From NCBI RefSeq assembly GCF_002192695.1, contig NZ_MTLG01000053.1, positions 62,001 to 126,000 of the forward strand: a stretch of DNA of 64,000 bases, given 5' to 3'. The stretch's first letter is position 1; each line of letters starts with the position of its first letter. The notes under the pieces were generated by a model. It was not told the DNA's origin and searched no databases. It worked only from the letters and a program-made list of their open reading frames with translations. Both the position numbers and the translations under genes were made by a program. Positions 55,758 through 64,000 of the stretch are shown here, one piece after another. Source of the stretch: Achromobacter xylosoxidans. Lineage in GTDB: Bacteria; Pseudomonadota; Gammaproteobacteria; Burkholderiales; Burkholderiaceae_B.

Positions 55758-56743
55758 TGGATACCGCAATGAAATATTCCGTGATCGCGGGCACCGGCAG
55801 CTTCCTGCCGGAACGCGTGGTTTCGAATGACGAACTGGCGGCGGAGCTGGCGACGCGCGACATCGCCACTTCCGACGAGTGGATCGTCGAGCGCACCGGC
55901 ATCCGCCAGCGCCATCTGGCCGAGCGCGGCGTCACGACCAGCCAGCTGGCCACCGAGGCTTCGCGCCGCGCGCTGGCCGACGCCGGCGTGGACGCTTCCG
56001 AGGTCGACCTGATCGTCCTGGCCACGTCGACCCCCGACTTCGTGTTTCCGAGCACCGCCTGCATCGTGCAAGCCAACCTCGGCGCCAAGGGCTCGGCGGC
56101 ATTCGACGTGCAGGCCGTGTGCAGCGGCTTCGTCTACGCCATGACCACCGCCGACAGCTTCATCCGCGCCGGCCGCGCCCGTTGCGCGCTGGTCATTGGC
56201 GCTGAGGTCTTCTCGCGCATCCTGGACTGGAACGACCGCGGCACTTGCGTGCTGTTCGGCGATGGCGCCGGCGCCGTGGTGCTCAAGGCTTCCGACAAGC
56301 CGGGCATCCTGGCCGCGCAACTGCATGCCGACGGCAGCCAGGCCAAGATCCTGAACGCCGCGGGCAACGTCGCCTACGGTGACGTGACCGGTGATCCGTT
56401 CCTGCGCATGGACGGGCAGGCCGTGTTCAAGCAGGCCGTCACCGTGCTGGACCGTTCCGCGCGCGACACCTGCGCCGAAGCGGGCGTGGAGATCGCCGAC
56501 GTCGATTGGCTGATCCCGCACCAGGCCAACGTGCGCATCCTGAATTTCCTGGCGCGCAAGCTTGCCGTGCCGGTCGAGAAGGTCGTCGTCACCGTCGACA
56601 GCCACGCCAATACCTCCGCGGCCAGCGTGCCGCTGGCCCTGGACGCCGCGCGCCGCGATGGCCGCGTCAAGCCGGGGCAGCTGATCCTGATGCAAGGCGT
56701 GGGCGGCGGATTCACCTGGGGCTCGGTACTGGCCCGCATGTAA
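55757..56743 (+). CDS. fabH: 3-oxoacyl-ACP synthase III
   Basis: An approximately 328-aa condensing enzyme that starts fatty acid chains from acetyl-CoA and malonyl-ACP. Catalytic Cys122 is in [10 protein letters not shown], His in HQANVRI and Asn in HANTSAAS. The ATG at 55757 overlaps the plsX stop; ATG 55769 (MKYSVIAG) is an alternative. fabD follows after 97 bp. Confidence 0.97.
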   Translation: MDTAMKYSVIAGTGSFLPERVVSNDELAAELATRDIATSDEWIVERTGIRQRHLAERGVTTSQLATEASRRALADAGVDASEVDLIVLATSTPDFVFPSTACIVQANLGAKGSAAFDVQAVCSGFVYAMTTADSFIRAGRARCALVIGAEVFSRILDWNDRGTCVLFGDGAGAVVLKASDKPGILAAQLHADGSQAKILNAAGNVAYGDVTGDPFLRMDGQAVFKQAVTVLDRSARDTCAEAGVEIADVDWLIPHQANVRILNFLARKLAVPVEKVVVTVDSHANTSAASVPLALDAARRDGRVKPGQLILMQGVGGGFTWGSVLARM

Positions 56744-56840
56744 AGGCGCGCTCTGGCGCGGCGTGGCGCATGTGCCACGGCCGCCGGAACGATGTGCCTG
56801 ACATTCCACACAGACACTGAATCAATCCATACGGTCAATC

Positions 56841-57776
56841 ATGAAAATCGCATTTGTCTTTCCTGGCCAAGGTTCCCAAGCTGTCGGCATGCTGGACGCC
56901 TGGTCCGGCGTCGCGGCCGTCACGGACACCGTGGCGCGGGCTACGCAAGCGCTGGGGCAGGACCTGGGTGCGTTGATCGCGCAAGGCCCTGCGGAACAGC
57001 TCAACCTGACCACCAATACCCAGCCCGCCATGCTGACTGCCGGGGTCGCGATGTACGCGGCCTGGTGCGCTGCGGGTGGCCGCAAGCCCGATGTCGTGGC
57101 CGGCCACAGCCTGGGCGAGTATGCCGCCTTGACGGCCGCGGGCTCGCTCGCGCTTGAAGACGCCGTGCGCCTGGTGCGCGTGCGCGCCGATGCCATGCAG
57201 GCCGCCGTGCCGGTCGGTACCGGCGCCATGGCCGCCATCCTGGGTCTGGACGACGACGCCGTGCGCGCCGCCTGCGAGGCTGCCGCCCAGGGCGAGGTCG
57301 TCGAGGCCGTGAACTTCAACGCGCCCGCGCAGGTCGTGATCGCGGGCCACAAGGCCGCGGTCGAGCGTGCCTGCGAACTGGCCAAGGCCGCGGGCGCCAA
57401 GCGCGCGCTGCTGCTGCCGGTGTCCGCGCCGTTCCACTCCAGTCTCCTCAAGCCTGCAGCCGACGTGCTGGCCGGCGCGCTGGCCAACGTGACGGTGTCC
57501 GCGCCGCAGGTGCAAGTGATCAACAACGTGGACGTGGCGTCGCCCGTCGAACCCGGGGCAATCCGGGATGCGCTGGTGCGTCAGGCATGGCATCCTGTGC
57601 GTTGGGTTGAAACCCTGCGCGCGATGAAGGCGCAGGGCGTCACGCACGTCATCGAATGCGGTCCCGGCAAGGTGCTGGCCGGCTTGACCAAGCGCATCGA
57701 TCCCGAACTCACGGGCATGGCCATTACCGATCCTGCTTCGCTCGAGGCAGCGTTGGCCGCCGTCAACGGAAATTAA
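56841..57776 (+). CDS. fabD: Malonyl-CoA:ACP transacylase
   Basis: A 311-aa enzyme that loads malonate on ACP. The nucleophile Ser90 is in GHSLGEY, with the N-terminal FPGQGSQ loop and His in the SAPFHSSLL segment. It lies 4 bp before fabG. Confidence 0.97.
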   Translation: MKIAFVFPGQGSQAVGMLDAWSGVAAVTDTVARATQALGQDLGALIAQGPAEQLNLTTNTQPAMLTAGVAMYAAWCAAGGRKPDVVAGHSLGEYAALTAAGSLALEDAVRLVRVRADAMQAAVPVGTGAMAAILGLDDDAVRAACEAAAQGEVVEAVNFNAPAQVVIAGHKAAVERACELAKAAGAKRALLLPVSAPFHSSLLKPAADVLAGALANVTVSAPQVQVINNVDVASPVEPGAIRDALVRQAWHPVRWVETLRAMKAQGVTHVIECGPGKVLAGLTKRIDPELTGMAITDPASLEAALAAVNGN

Positions 57777-57780
57777 GAAC

Positions 57781-58533
57781 ATGGACAACACCTCCATCGA
57801 ACTGCAGGGCAAGATCGCGCTGGTGACCGGCGCCACGCGCGGCATCGGCCGCGCCATCGCCCAGGAACTGGCCGCGCGCGGCGCCACGGTCGTCGGCACC
57901 GCCACCTCCGAATCGGGCGCGGCCGCCATCACCGAAGCGCTGGCGCCCTTGGGCGGTCGCGGCGTGGTGCTGGACGTGACCGACGCCGCTGCCTGCGATG
58001 CGCTGATCGACGCGCTGGGCAAGGAAGGCGGCGGTCCCCACATCCTCGTCAATAACGCCGGCATCACCCGTGATACGCTGGCAATGCGTATGAAGGACGA
58101 TGATTGGTCGGCTGTCATCGACACCAACCTGGCCTCGGTCTTCCGCCTGTCGCGCGCCGTGTTGCGCAACATGATGAAGGCTCGCTGGGGACGTATCATC
58201 AACGTCACCTCCGTGGTCGGTTCCAGCGGCAACCCCGGCCAGGCCAACTACGCGGCCGCCAAGGCTGGCGTGGCTGGCATGTCGCGCGCCCTGGCGCGCG
58301 AGCTGGGCAGCCGCAACATCACCGTGAATTGCGTCGCGCCTGGCTTCATCGATACCGACATGACGCGCGCGCTGGGTGAAAATCAGACTGCAGCCTTGCT
58401 GCAGCAGATTCCGCTCGGCCGCCTGGGTTCGCCCGCCGACATCGCCCACGCCGTGGCGTTTTTGTCCGGGCCGCAGGCGGGTTACATTACCGGCACCACC
58501 CTGCACGTCAACGGCGGGATGTACATGCAATAA
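57781..58533 (+). CDS. fabG: 3-oxoacyl-ACP reductase
   Basis: A 250-aa NADPH-dependent short-chain dehydrogenase. The TGATRGIG cofactor motif is near residue 16. Catalytic Ser144, Tyr157 and Lys161 are in the NVTSVVG and NYAAAKAG segments. It follows fabD by 4 bp and precedes acpP. Confidence 0.97.
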   Translation: MDNTSIELQGKIALVTGATRGIGRAIAQELAARGATVVGTATSESGAAAITEALAPLGGRGVVLDVTDAAACDALIDALGKEGGGPHILVNNAGITRDTLAMRMKDDDWSAVIDTNLASVFRLSRAVLRNMMKARWGRIINVTSVVGSSGNPGQANYAAAKAGVAGMSRALARELGSRNITVNCVAPGFIDTDMTRALGENQTAALLQQIPLGRLGSPADIAHAVAFLSGPQAGYITGTTLHVNGGMYMQ

Positions 58534-58710
58534 ATCAGGAATCGCGCGTGGGCGGCCCAGGCCGCCGCGCCGCCGCCGGACAACCGGCGGGGCAACGCGA
58601 GATTCAACCGGAAACGCCGCACACCGGTTTCCTGCGCCATTCCCGGCGACAGATCAAGTGCGCGGTGTTATTTTTGTCACGGCCAGGCGTCGCAAAACTC
58701 CGCGCTTGGC

Positions 58711-58716
58711 TATAAT
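58711..58716 (+). promoter_or_regulatory. Probable -10 element for acpP
   Basis: A perfect TATAAT lies 30 bp upstream of the acpP start, in the 213-bp gap after fabG. No clear -35 is at 16-18 nt. A dedicated promoter would fit the far greater need for ACP than for the enzymes around it. Confidence 0.55.
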
Positions 58717-58746
58717 TCGCGGGATTTTTCCCAATTGGAGATCTGC

Positions 58747-58986
58747 ATGGAAAGCATCGAACAGCGCGTCAAGAAGATCGTCGCTGAACAACTTGGCGTC
58801 AACGAAGCCGAGATCAAGAACGAATCCTCCTTCCTTGACGACCTCGGTGCCGATTCGCTCGACATGGTCGAACTGGTCATGGCGCTCGAAGACGAATTCG
58901 AGACCGAGATCCCCGACGAAGAGGCCGAAAAGATCACGACCGTGCAACAAGCGATTGACTACATCAATTCGCACGGCAAGCAGTAA
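58747..58986 (+). CDS. acpP: Acyl carrier protein
   Basis: A 79-aa acidic carrier. The phosphopantetheine Ser37 is in the [10 protein letters not shown] motif. The ATG at 58747 gives [10 protein letters not shown], the conserved N-terminus, with TTGGAG upstream. Both the sequence and the position between fabG and fabF are diagnostic. Confidence 0.98.
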
Positions 58987-59178
58987 GCTGGGCTTTTACC
59001 CTTCTGGTTGCCTTGCGGCGTCCGTCGCAGCCAACCGGGAAATCGGGGCGGTTTCAGGAATTTGCCGTGCGGTCCGCATGCGGGAAGGGCGTTGTAATGC
59101 CCGACCCGCTTTCGCGTGGACCGCACGTGCAGCGCATCCCGAAAACCGCCTTTCTTTTGTCTGTTTGAGGAGTCATCC

Positions 59179-60408
<1,230 letters not shown>

Positions 60409-60409
60409 T

Positions 60410-60898
60410 TTGGAAGAGCCGCTCGGGGGGCGCTGGGCGTTTCGCGTGCCTGTCCGGCGGCCAGGAAGCGCTTGCGCGCTTGCTGGCCTGGCGCTGGCCT
60501 CGGCTGGGGCCAGCGTGCTGACGGCGGCGTCCTGGCACGGCTTGGCATGGGTGGCGGGCGCGGCGATCGCGCTCCTGCTTGTGCTGGCCGGGCTGTTACA
60601 CTCGGCACGGAGCAGCCTGTCCCCCGTATCCGCCTTGCGCGCGGCAGCCGGGGCAGGGAGCTGGCAGGTCCGCCTGCCGCAAGGCTGGCAGGACGCGACG
60701 CTGTTGCAAGGACAGCGCGGGCCGCGCTGGCTGACGCTCACTTTGCAGCCCACCGGGAGTACGGCCTTCACCAACAGCAAAATCACCCTCACCGTCTGGC
60801 AGCGGACGTTGCGACCCGAGTCCTGGCGGCGCCTGTGCCTGCTGGCCGGCGCGGCGCGGCCAGCGCGTCCGGCGGCCAGCCTGCGGGAGGCGTCATGA
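60410..60898 (+). CDS. YgfX/CptA-like small membrane protein
   Basis: A 162-aa protein with two predicted membrane segments (about residues 21-40 and 45-63) followed by a soluble beta-rich part containing GSWQVRLPQGWQDATLLQ and a final ESWRRLCLL. This layout resembles YgfX (CptA) family proteins, which pair with SdhE-type genes in other bacteria and have been linked to division proteins. It starts with TTG one base after fabF and overlaps rpoE by 4 nt. The family link is inferred from pattern, and the function here is unknown. Confidence 0.65.
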   Translation: MEEPLGGRWAFRVPVRRPGSACALAGLALASAGASVLTAASWHGLAWVAGAAIALLLVLAGLLHSARSSLSPVSALRAAAGAGSWQVRLPQGWQDATLLQGQRGPRWLTLTLQPTGSTAFTNSKITLTVWQRTLRPESWRRLCLLAGAARPARPAASLREAS

Positions 60899-61494
60899 GC
60901 GAGCGCGAAGTCGACGCTGAGCTTGTCGCGCGCGTCCAGCGGGGCGACAAGAAGGCTTTTGACCTGCTGGTGCTCAAGTACCAGCGCAAGATTCTCCGTC
61001 TGCTGGCCCGCATGATCCGCGACCCCTCGGAAATCGAGGACGTGGCCCAGGAGGCTTTCATCAAGGCCTACCGCGCCTTGCCCCAGTTCCGCGGGGAGAG
61101 CGCCTTTTACACCTGGCTGTACCGGATCGCCATCAACACGGCGCGCAACTGGCTGGCCTCGCAGGGCCGGCGGCCCAGCGCGCCCAATGCGATAGAAACG
61201 GAAGACGGTGAAACTTTTAACGAAACCGACAACCTAACCGATATAAGCACGCCGGAATCCATGGTCGCCAGCCGCGAAATCGCCGAGACGGTGAACGCGG
61301 CGATTGAGGAATTGCCGGAAGAATTGCGTACCGCAATTGTCCTGCGTGAAATCGAAGGTATGAGTTACGAAGACATCGCCCAGAGCATGGATTGCCCGAT
61401 AGGTACGGTGCGCTCCCGCATTTTTCGTGCGCGTGAAGCCATCGCCACCAAGTTGCGTCCGTTGCTAGGCACCGATGCCGAGCGTCGCTGGTAA
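60895..61494 (+). CDS. rpoE: Sigma factor RpoE (sigma-E/AlgU)
   Basis: A 199-aa ECF sigma factor that drives the envelope-stress regulon. Region 2 has FDLLVLKYQRKILRLLARM and DVAQEAFIKAYRAL. Region 4 has the DNA-binding helix MSYEDIAQSMDCPIGTVRSRIF. It is 4 nt into the ygfX-like gene and is followed by its anti-sigma gene rseA. Confidence 0.97.
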   Translation: MSEREVDAELVARVQRGDKKAFDLLVLKYQRKILRLLARMIRDPSEIEDVAQEAFIKAYRALPQFRGESAFYTWLYRIAINTARNWLASQGRRPSAPNAIETEDGETFNETDNLTDISTPESMVASREIAETVNAAIEELPEELRTAIVLREIEGMSYEDIAQSMDCPIGTVRSRIFRAREAIATKLRPLLGTDAERRW

Positions 61495-61506
61495 GGAGTG
61501 GCAGTC

Positions 61507-62016
61507 ATGCAAACAGCAGCCAAATCCGTTGTGATCGCCGAGTCCTCCTGGGAGGAGTCGGTTTCCGCCTGGATGGACGGAGAAGAATCCGACGATATAT
61601 TTCCCGGCTTGTTGTCCCGCGAGGGGCGCGAGACCTGGGACACCTATCATCTGATCGGTGATTCCCTGCGCAACGCCGATCTGGCGCTGACCCCCAGCGC
61701 GGCCTTCCAGGCCCGCCTGGCACGGGCGCTGGACGCGGAATTGCCCATTGTTGCGGCGCCTCGGCGCCGCTCGCCATTGCGGGTCGGCCTGTCCGGCCTG
61801 GCGGTGGCCGCTGCCGTGGCGACCGTCGCCTGGGTGGCGCAGCCTTACCTGACCGGCGAACCCGCCACCGAGGTGCGCGTGCTGGCCGATGCCAGCACCA
61901 CGCCGGCCGCGGCCGCCGACGATTCGGGCCTGCGCGACTACCTGGAGGCGCATCGCCAGATGGCCGGCCCCAGCGCCGTCCGCCAGGTGTCCTTCGATAC
62001 CGGAGTGGGGCGCTGA
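61507..62016 (+). CDS. rseA: Anti-sigma-E factor RseA (MucA)
   Basis: An approximately 169-aa inner-membrane anti-sigma factor. The N-terminal cytoplasmic part (EESVSAWMDGEES, TWDTYHLIGDSLR) holds RpoE; one membrane helix lies at about residues 92-112, and the periplasmic tail follows. The ATG at 61507 has AGGAG 7 nt upstream. It is degraded on envelope stress by DegS/RseP, not seen in the window. It overlaps rseB by 1 nt. Confidence 0.93.
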   Translation: MQTAAKSVVIAESSWEESVSAWMDGEESDDIFPGLLSREGRETWDTYHLIGDSLRNADLALTPSAAFQARLARALDAELPIVAAPRRRSPLRVGLSGLAVAAAVATVAWVAQPYLTGEPATEVRVLADASTTPAAAADDSGLRDYLEAHRQMAGPSAVRQVSFDTGVGR

Positions 62017-63095
62017 TGGCGTTGGTGCTCCCATCGCGCTGGCCGGTGCTGGGCCGGGCCGCCACGCTGCAGGCCCACCGCGCCGGCTGGTTTGCCGTAA
62101 CGCTTCTGACCGCTTTCCTGGCCGCGCACGAACCCGCGCGCGCCGCCGATGCCGCTCCCGCTGCCACCGATGACGTGGTCCAGCTGCTGACCCGCATCCA
62201 ACAAGCCGCCCGCAAGCAGGACTATGCGGGCGTCTTCATGTATCAGCAGGGCGAAACCATCCAGTCCTCGCGCCTGGTGCACGTGGTGGACGGCACTGGC
62301 GAACGCGAACGCCTGGAAATTCTCGACGGCCAACCCCGCGAGTACCTGCGCCACAACGAAGACGTGCAGTGCCTCCTCCCCGAGCGCAAGACCGTGCTGC
62401 TGGAGCGCCGCCGCGGCGACCGCTTCCCCGGCCTGCTGCTGGGAGACGCCGCGAACCTGTCCGAACACTACAAAATCCGCGCCGAGGCCGCCCTGCACCG
62501 CGTGGCCGGGCGGGAATGCCGCCTGATCACGATCGAACCGCTGGACAAGCTGCGCTACGGCTACCGGCTGTGCGCGGACGTCGAAACCAATCTGCTGCTC
62601 AAGGCCCAGACGCTGAATGCCGCGCGCGGCGTGGTCGAGCAGGTGTCGTTCACCTCGCTGCGGCTGGGCGCCGAAGTCGATCCCCAATTGCTGACCTCGC
62701 GCTGGAGCACGCGCGACTGGAAGGTGCTGGAACCCTCGATGAAGCCGGTGGACCTGGCCGCCCAGGGCTGGCGCATCCCGGCGCCCAAGGGGTTCAAGCC
62801 TGTCATGCAGGTGGCCCGGTCCATGGGGAAGGGCATCACGGTCAACCAGATGGTATTGTCCGATGGACTGGCGGCCATTTCCGTGTTCATTGAACCCTAT
62901 GACAGCCAGCGCGGCCACCGTCCTCCCCATGGCGCCGCGCAGCGCGGGGCGATCACGGTCTATGGCACGCGCATCGCTGATTTCTGGCTGACCGCCGTGG
63001 GCGAAGTGCCCGTCGCGACGCTGGAACAGCTGGCGCAGGCCACTGAATATGTGCCCGCCGCGCCTGCGGCAGCAGCGCCGGCCGAATCCAAGTGA
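62016..63095 (+). CDS. rseB: Sigma-E regulatory periplasmic protein RseB (MucB)
   Basis: A 359-aa periplasmic negative regulator that shields RseA and senses lipids or misfolded LPS. A signal peptide ends near AARAAD. The N-terminal domain contains DYAGVFMYQQGETIQSSRLVHV and the C-terminal domain ISVFIEPYDS. The ATG overlaps the rseA stop (TGATG type). Confidence 0.95.
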   Translation: MALVLPSRWPVLGRAATLQAHRAGWFAVTLLTAFLAAHEPARAADAAPAATDDVVQLLTRIQQAARKQDYAGVFMYQQGETIQSSRLVHVVDGTGERERLEILDGQPREYLRHNEDVQCLLPERKTVLLERRRGDRFPGLLLGDAANLSEHYKIRAEAALHRVAGRECRLITIEPLDKLRYGYRLCADVETNLLLKAQTLNAARGVVEQVSFTSLRLGAEVDPQLLTSRWSTRDWKVLEPSMKPVDLAAQGWRIPAPKGFKPVMQVARSMGKGITVNQMVLSDGLAAISVFIEPYDSQRGHRPPHGAAQRGAITVYGTRIADFWLTAVGEVPVATLEQLAQATEYVPAAPAAAAPAESK

Positions 63096-63135
63096 TCGGC
63101 CGGGCGCGGCAAGCAGCAATTTCGGAGTAACACTT

Positions 63136-64000
63136 ATGAAAGCAATGACAGTGTCGAATGCATTTTTCCGGCGCTTTCTGGTGGCGGCCGCGGCCAGCGT
63201 CATGATGTCCGCCGCCTACGCGCCGGCGGCGCAGGCGCAGGCGCAGGCCCAGGTGCAGGGGCTGCCTGATTTCACCAGCATTGTCGAAAAAGCCGACCCT
63301 GCGGTCGTCAATATCCGCACCACGGCCACCGTGCCGGTGCGCGGCATGGGCCCTGGCGGCGGCAACGATCCCTACGAACTGTTCCGTTGGTTCTTCGGCC
63401 CCGAATTCCAGCCGCCCGGCGGCGGACAGCCCGGCCCGTCGCCGCGCCAGCGTCCCCAGCCTTCGCAGCCCGAAGAGCGCACCGTGCCGCGTGGCGTGGG
63501 TTCGGGCTTCTTCATCTCGGACGACGGCTACATCCTTACCAACAACCACGTGGTGGTGGACGCGACGGATATCTACGTCACGCTGACCGACGGCCGCGAG
63601 TTCAAGGCCAAGGTCATCGGCACGGACGAGCGCACCGACGTGGCGCTGATCAAGATCGAAGCCAAGGACATGACCCCGCTGGTCATCGGCGACCCCAAGA
63701 AGCTGAAGAAAGGGCAGTGGGTGCTGGCCATCGGTTCGCCGTTCGGCCTGGATTCCACCGTGACCTCCGGCATCGTCAGCGCCATCGGCCGCGATACCGG
63801 CGAATACCTGCCCTTCATCCAGACCGACGTGGCGGTCAACCCGGGTAACTCGGGCGGCCCGCTGATCAACCTGCAAGGCGAGGTGGTGGGTATCAACTCC
63901 CAGATCATTTCGCGCAGCGGCGGCTTCATGGGCATTTCGCTGGCGATCCCGATCGACGAAGCCATGCGCGTCGTGGACCAGCTGCGCGCCACCGGCAAGG
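63136..64000 (+). CDS. degP: Periplasmic serine endoprotease DegP/MucD (partial)
   Basis: The first 288 residues of a DegP/Q-type HtrA protease, cut by the window end before the PDZ domains. A signal peptide ends near AAQAQ. The catalytic triad is His138 (NNHVV), Asp168 (TDVALIK) and Ser239 (GNSGGPL). A Gly/Pro/Gln-rich loop at residues 70-115 is longer than in E. coli. It follows rseB as the fourth gene of the sigma-E operon. It degrades or refolds misfolded envelope proteins. Confidence 0.93.
   Translation, partial: MKAMTVSNAFFRRFLVAAAASVMMSAAYAPAAQAQAQAQVQGLPDFTSIVEKADPAVVNIRTTATVPVRGMGPGGGNDPYELFRWFFGPEFQPPGGGQPGPSPRQRPQPSQPEERTVPRGVGSGFFISDDGYILTNNHVVVDATDIYVTLTDGREFKAKVIGTDERTDVALIKIEAKDMTPLVIGDPKKLKKGQWVLAIGSPFGLDSTVTSGIVSAIGRDTGEYLPFIQTDVAVNPGNSGGPLINLQGEVVGINSQIISRSGGFMGISLAIPIDEAMRVVDQLRATGK

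Overview
The window looks like ordinary chromosome from a high-GC betaproteobacterium of the Alcaligenaceae (Bordetella/Achromobacter type). The reasons are the GC-rich coding sequence, two Bug/TctC-family binding proteins, several branched-chain-type ABC importers, a PagL lipid A deacylase, a Par27-like periplasmic parvulin, and the fatty-acid block yceD-rpmF-plsX-fabHDG-acpP-fabF followed by rpoE-rseA-rseB-degP. The genus is an inference. I see no rRNA, tRNA, CRISPR array, prophage or transposase.

Layout, left to right. 1-4.2 kb: a plus-strand catabolic operon (Bug binding protein, M24 'pita-bread' hydrolase lacking one metal ligand, TauD-type dioxygenase, MetX-like alpha/beta hydrolase) behind a promoter that abuts a 30-bp near-palindrome. 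4.2-6.3 kb: minus-strand msrB-yciB-bolA-parvulin. 6.4-8.2 kb: the biotin importer bioMNY. 8.5-13.4 kb: a branched-chain-type importer whose second permease and first ATPase are one fused protein. 13.5-18.1 kb: minus-strand ASCH protein, Tat-exported phosphocholine-type phospholipase C, branched-chain aminotransferase and a lone betaine/choline-type binding protein. 18.2-22.9 kb: a second, unfused branched-chain-type importer whose LivF has Arg instead of the Walker A Lys. 23.2-27.3 kb: nth-rnfB, a palindromic repeat, intracellular PHA depolymerase, and fdxA-fpr.

27.5-38.6 kb: mostly core metabolism and stress genes (pncB, ridA, a flavodoxin-like protein, mtfA, relA, an MHS-family MFS transporter, argE, trpB-trpA-accD). 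38.9-39.4 kb: pagL. 39.7-44.5 kb: a small sugar-acid-type cluster (Bug binding protein, UxaA/GarD-like dehydratase, DapA-family aldolase/synthase, LysR regulator). 44.6-47.6 kb: rne, preceded by a leader of about 500 bp rich in hairpins. 48.1-53.7 kb: rluC, a HAD phosphatase, msrP-msrQ, a lipoprotein amidase, a tetrapyrrole-methylase-fold methyltransferase and the Maf protein yceF. 53.7-64 kb: the lipid synthesis block running into the sigma-E envelope-stress operon; the window ends inside degP.

Most of the window is conserved housekeeping sequence. The parts least explained by known systems are the first operon with its operator-like palindrome, the repeat that supplies the phaZ stop codon, the LivF Walker A substitution, and the structured rne leader. 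I found no clear new defence or mobile system.
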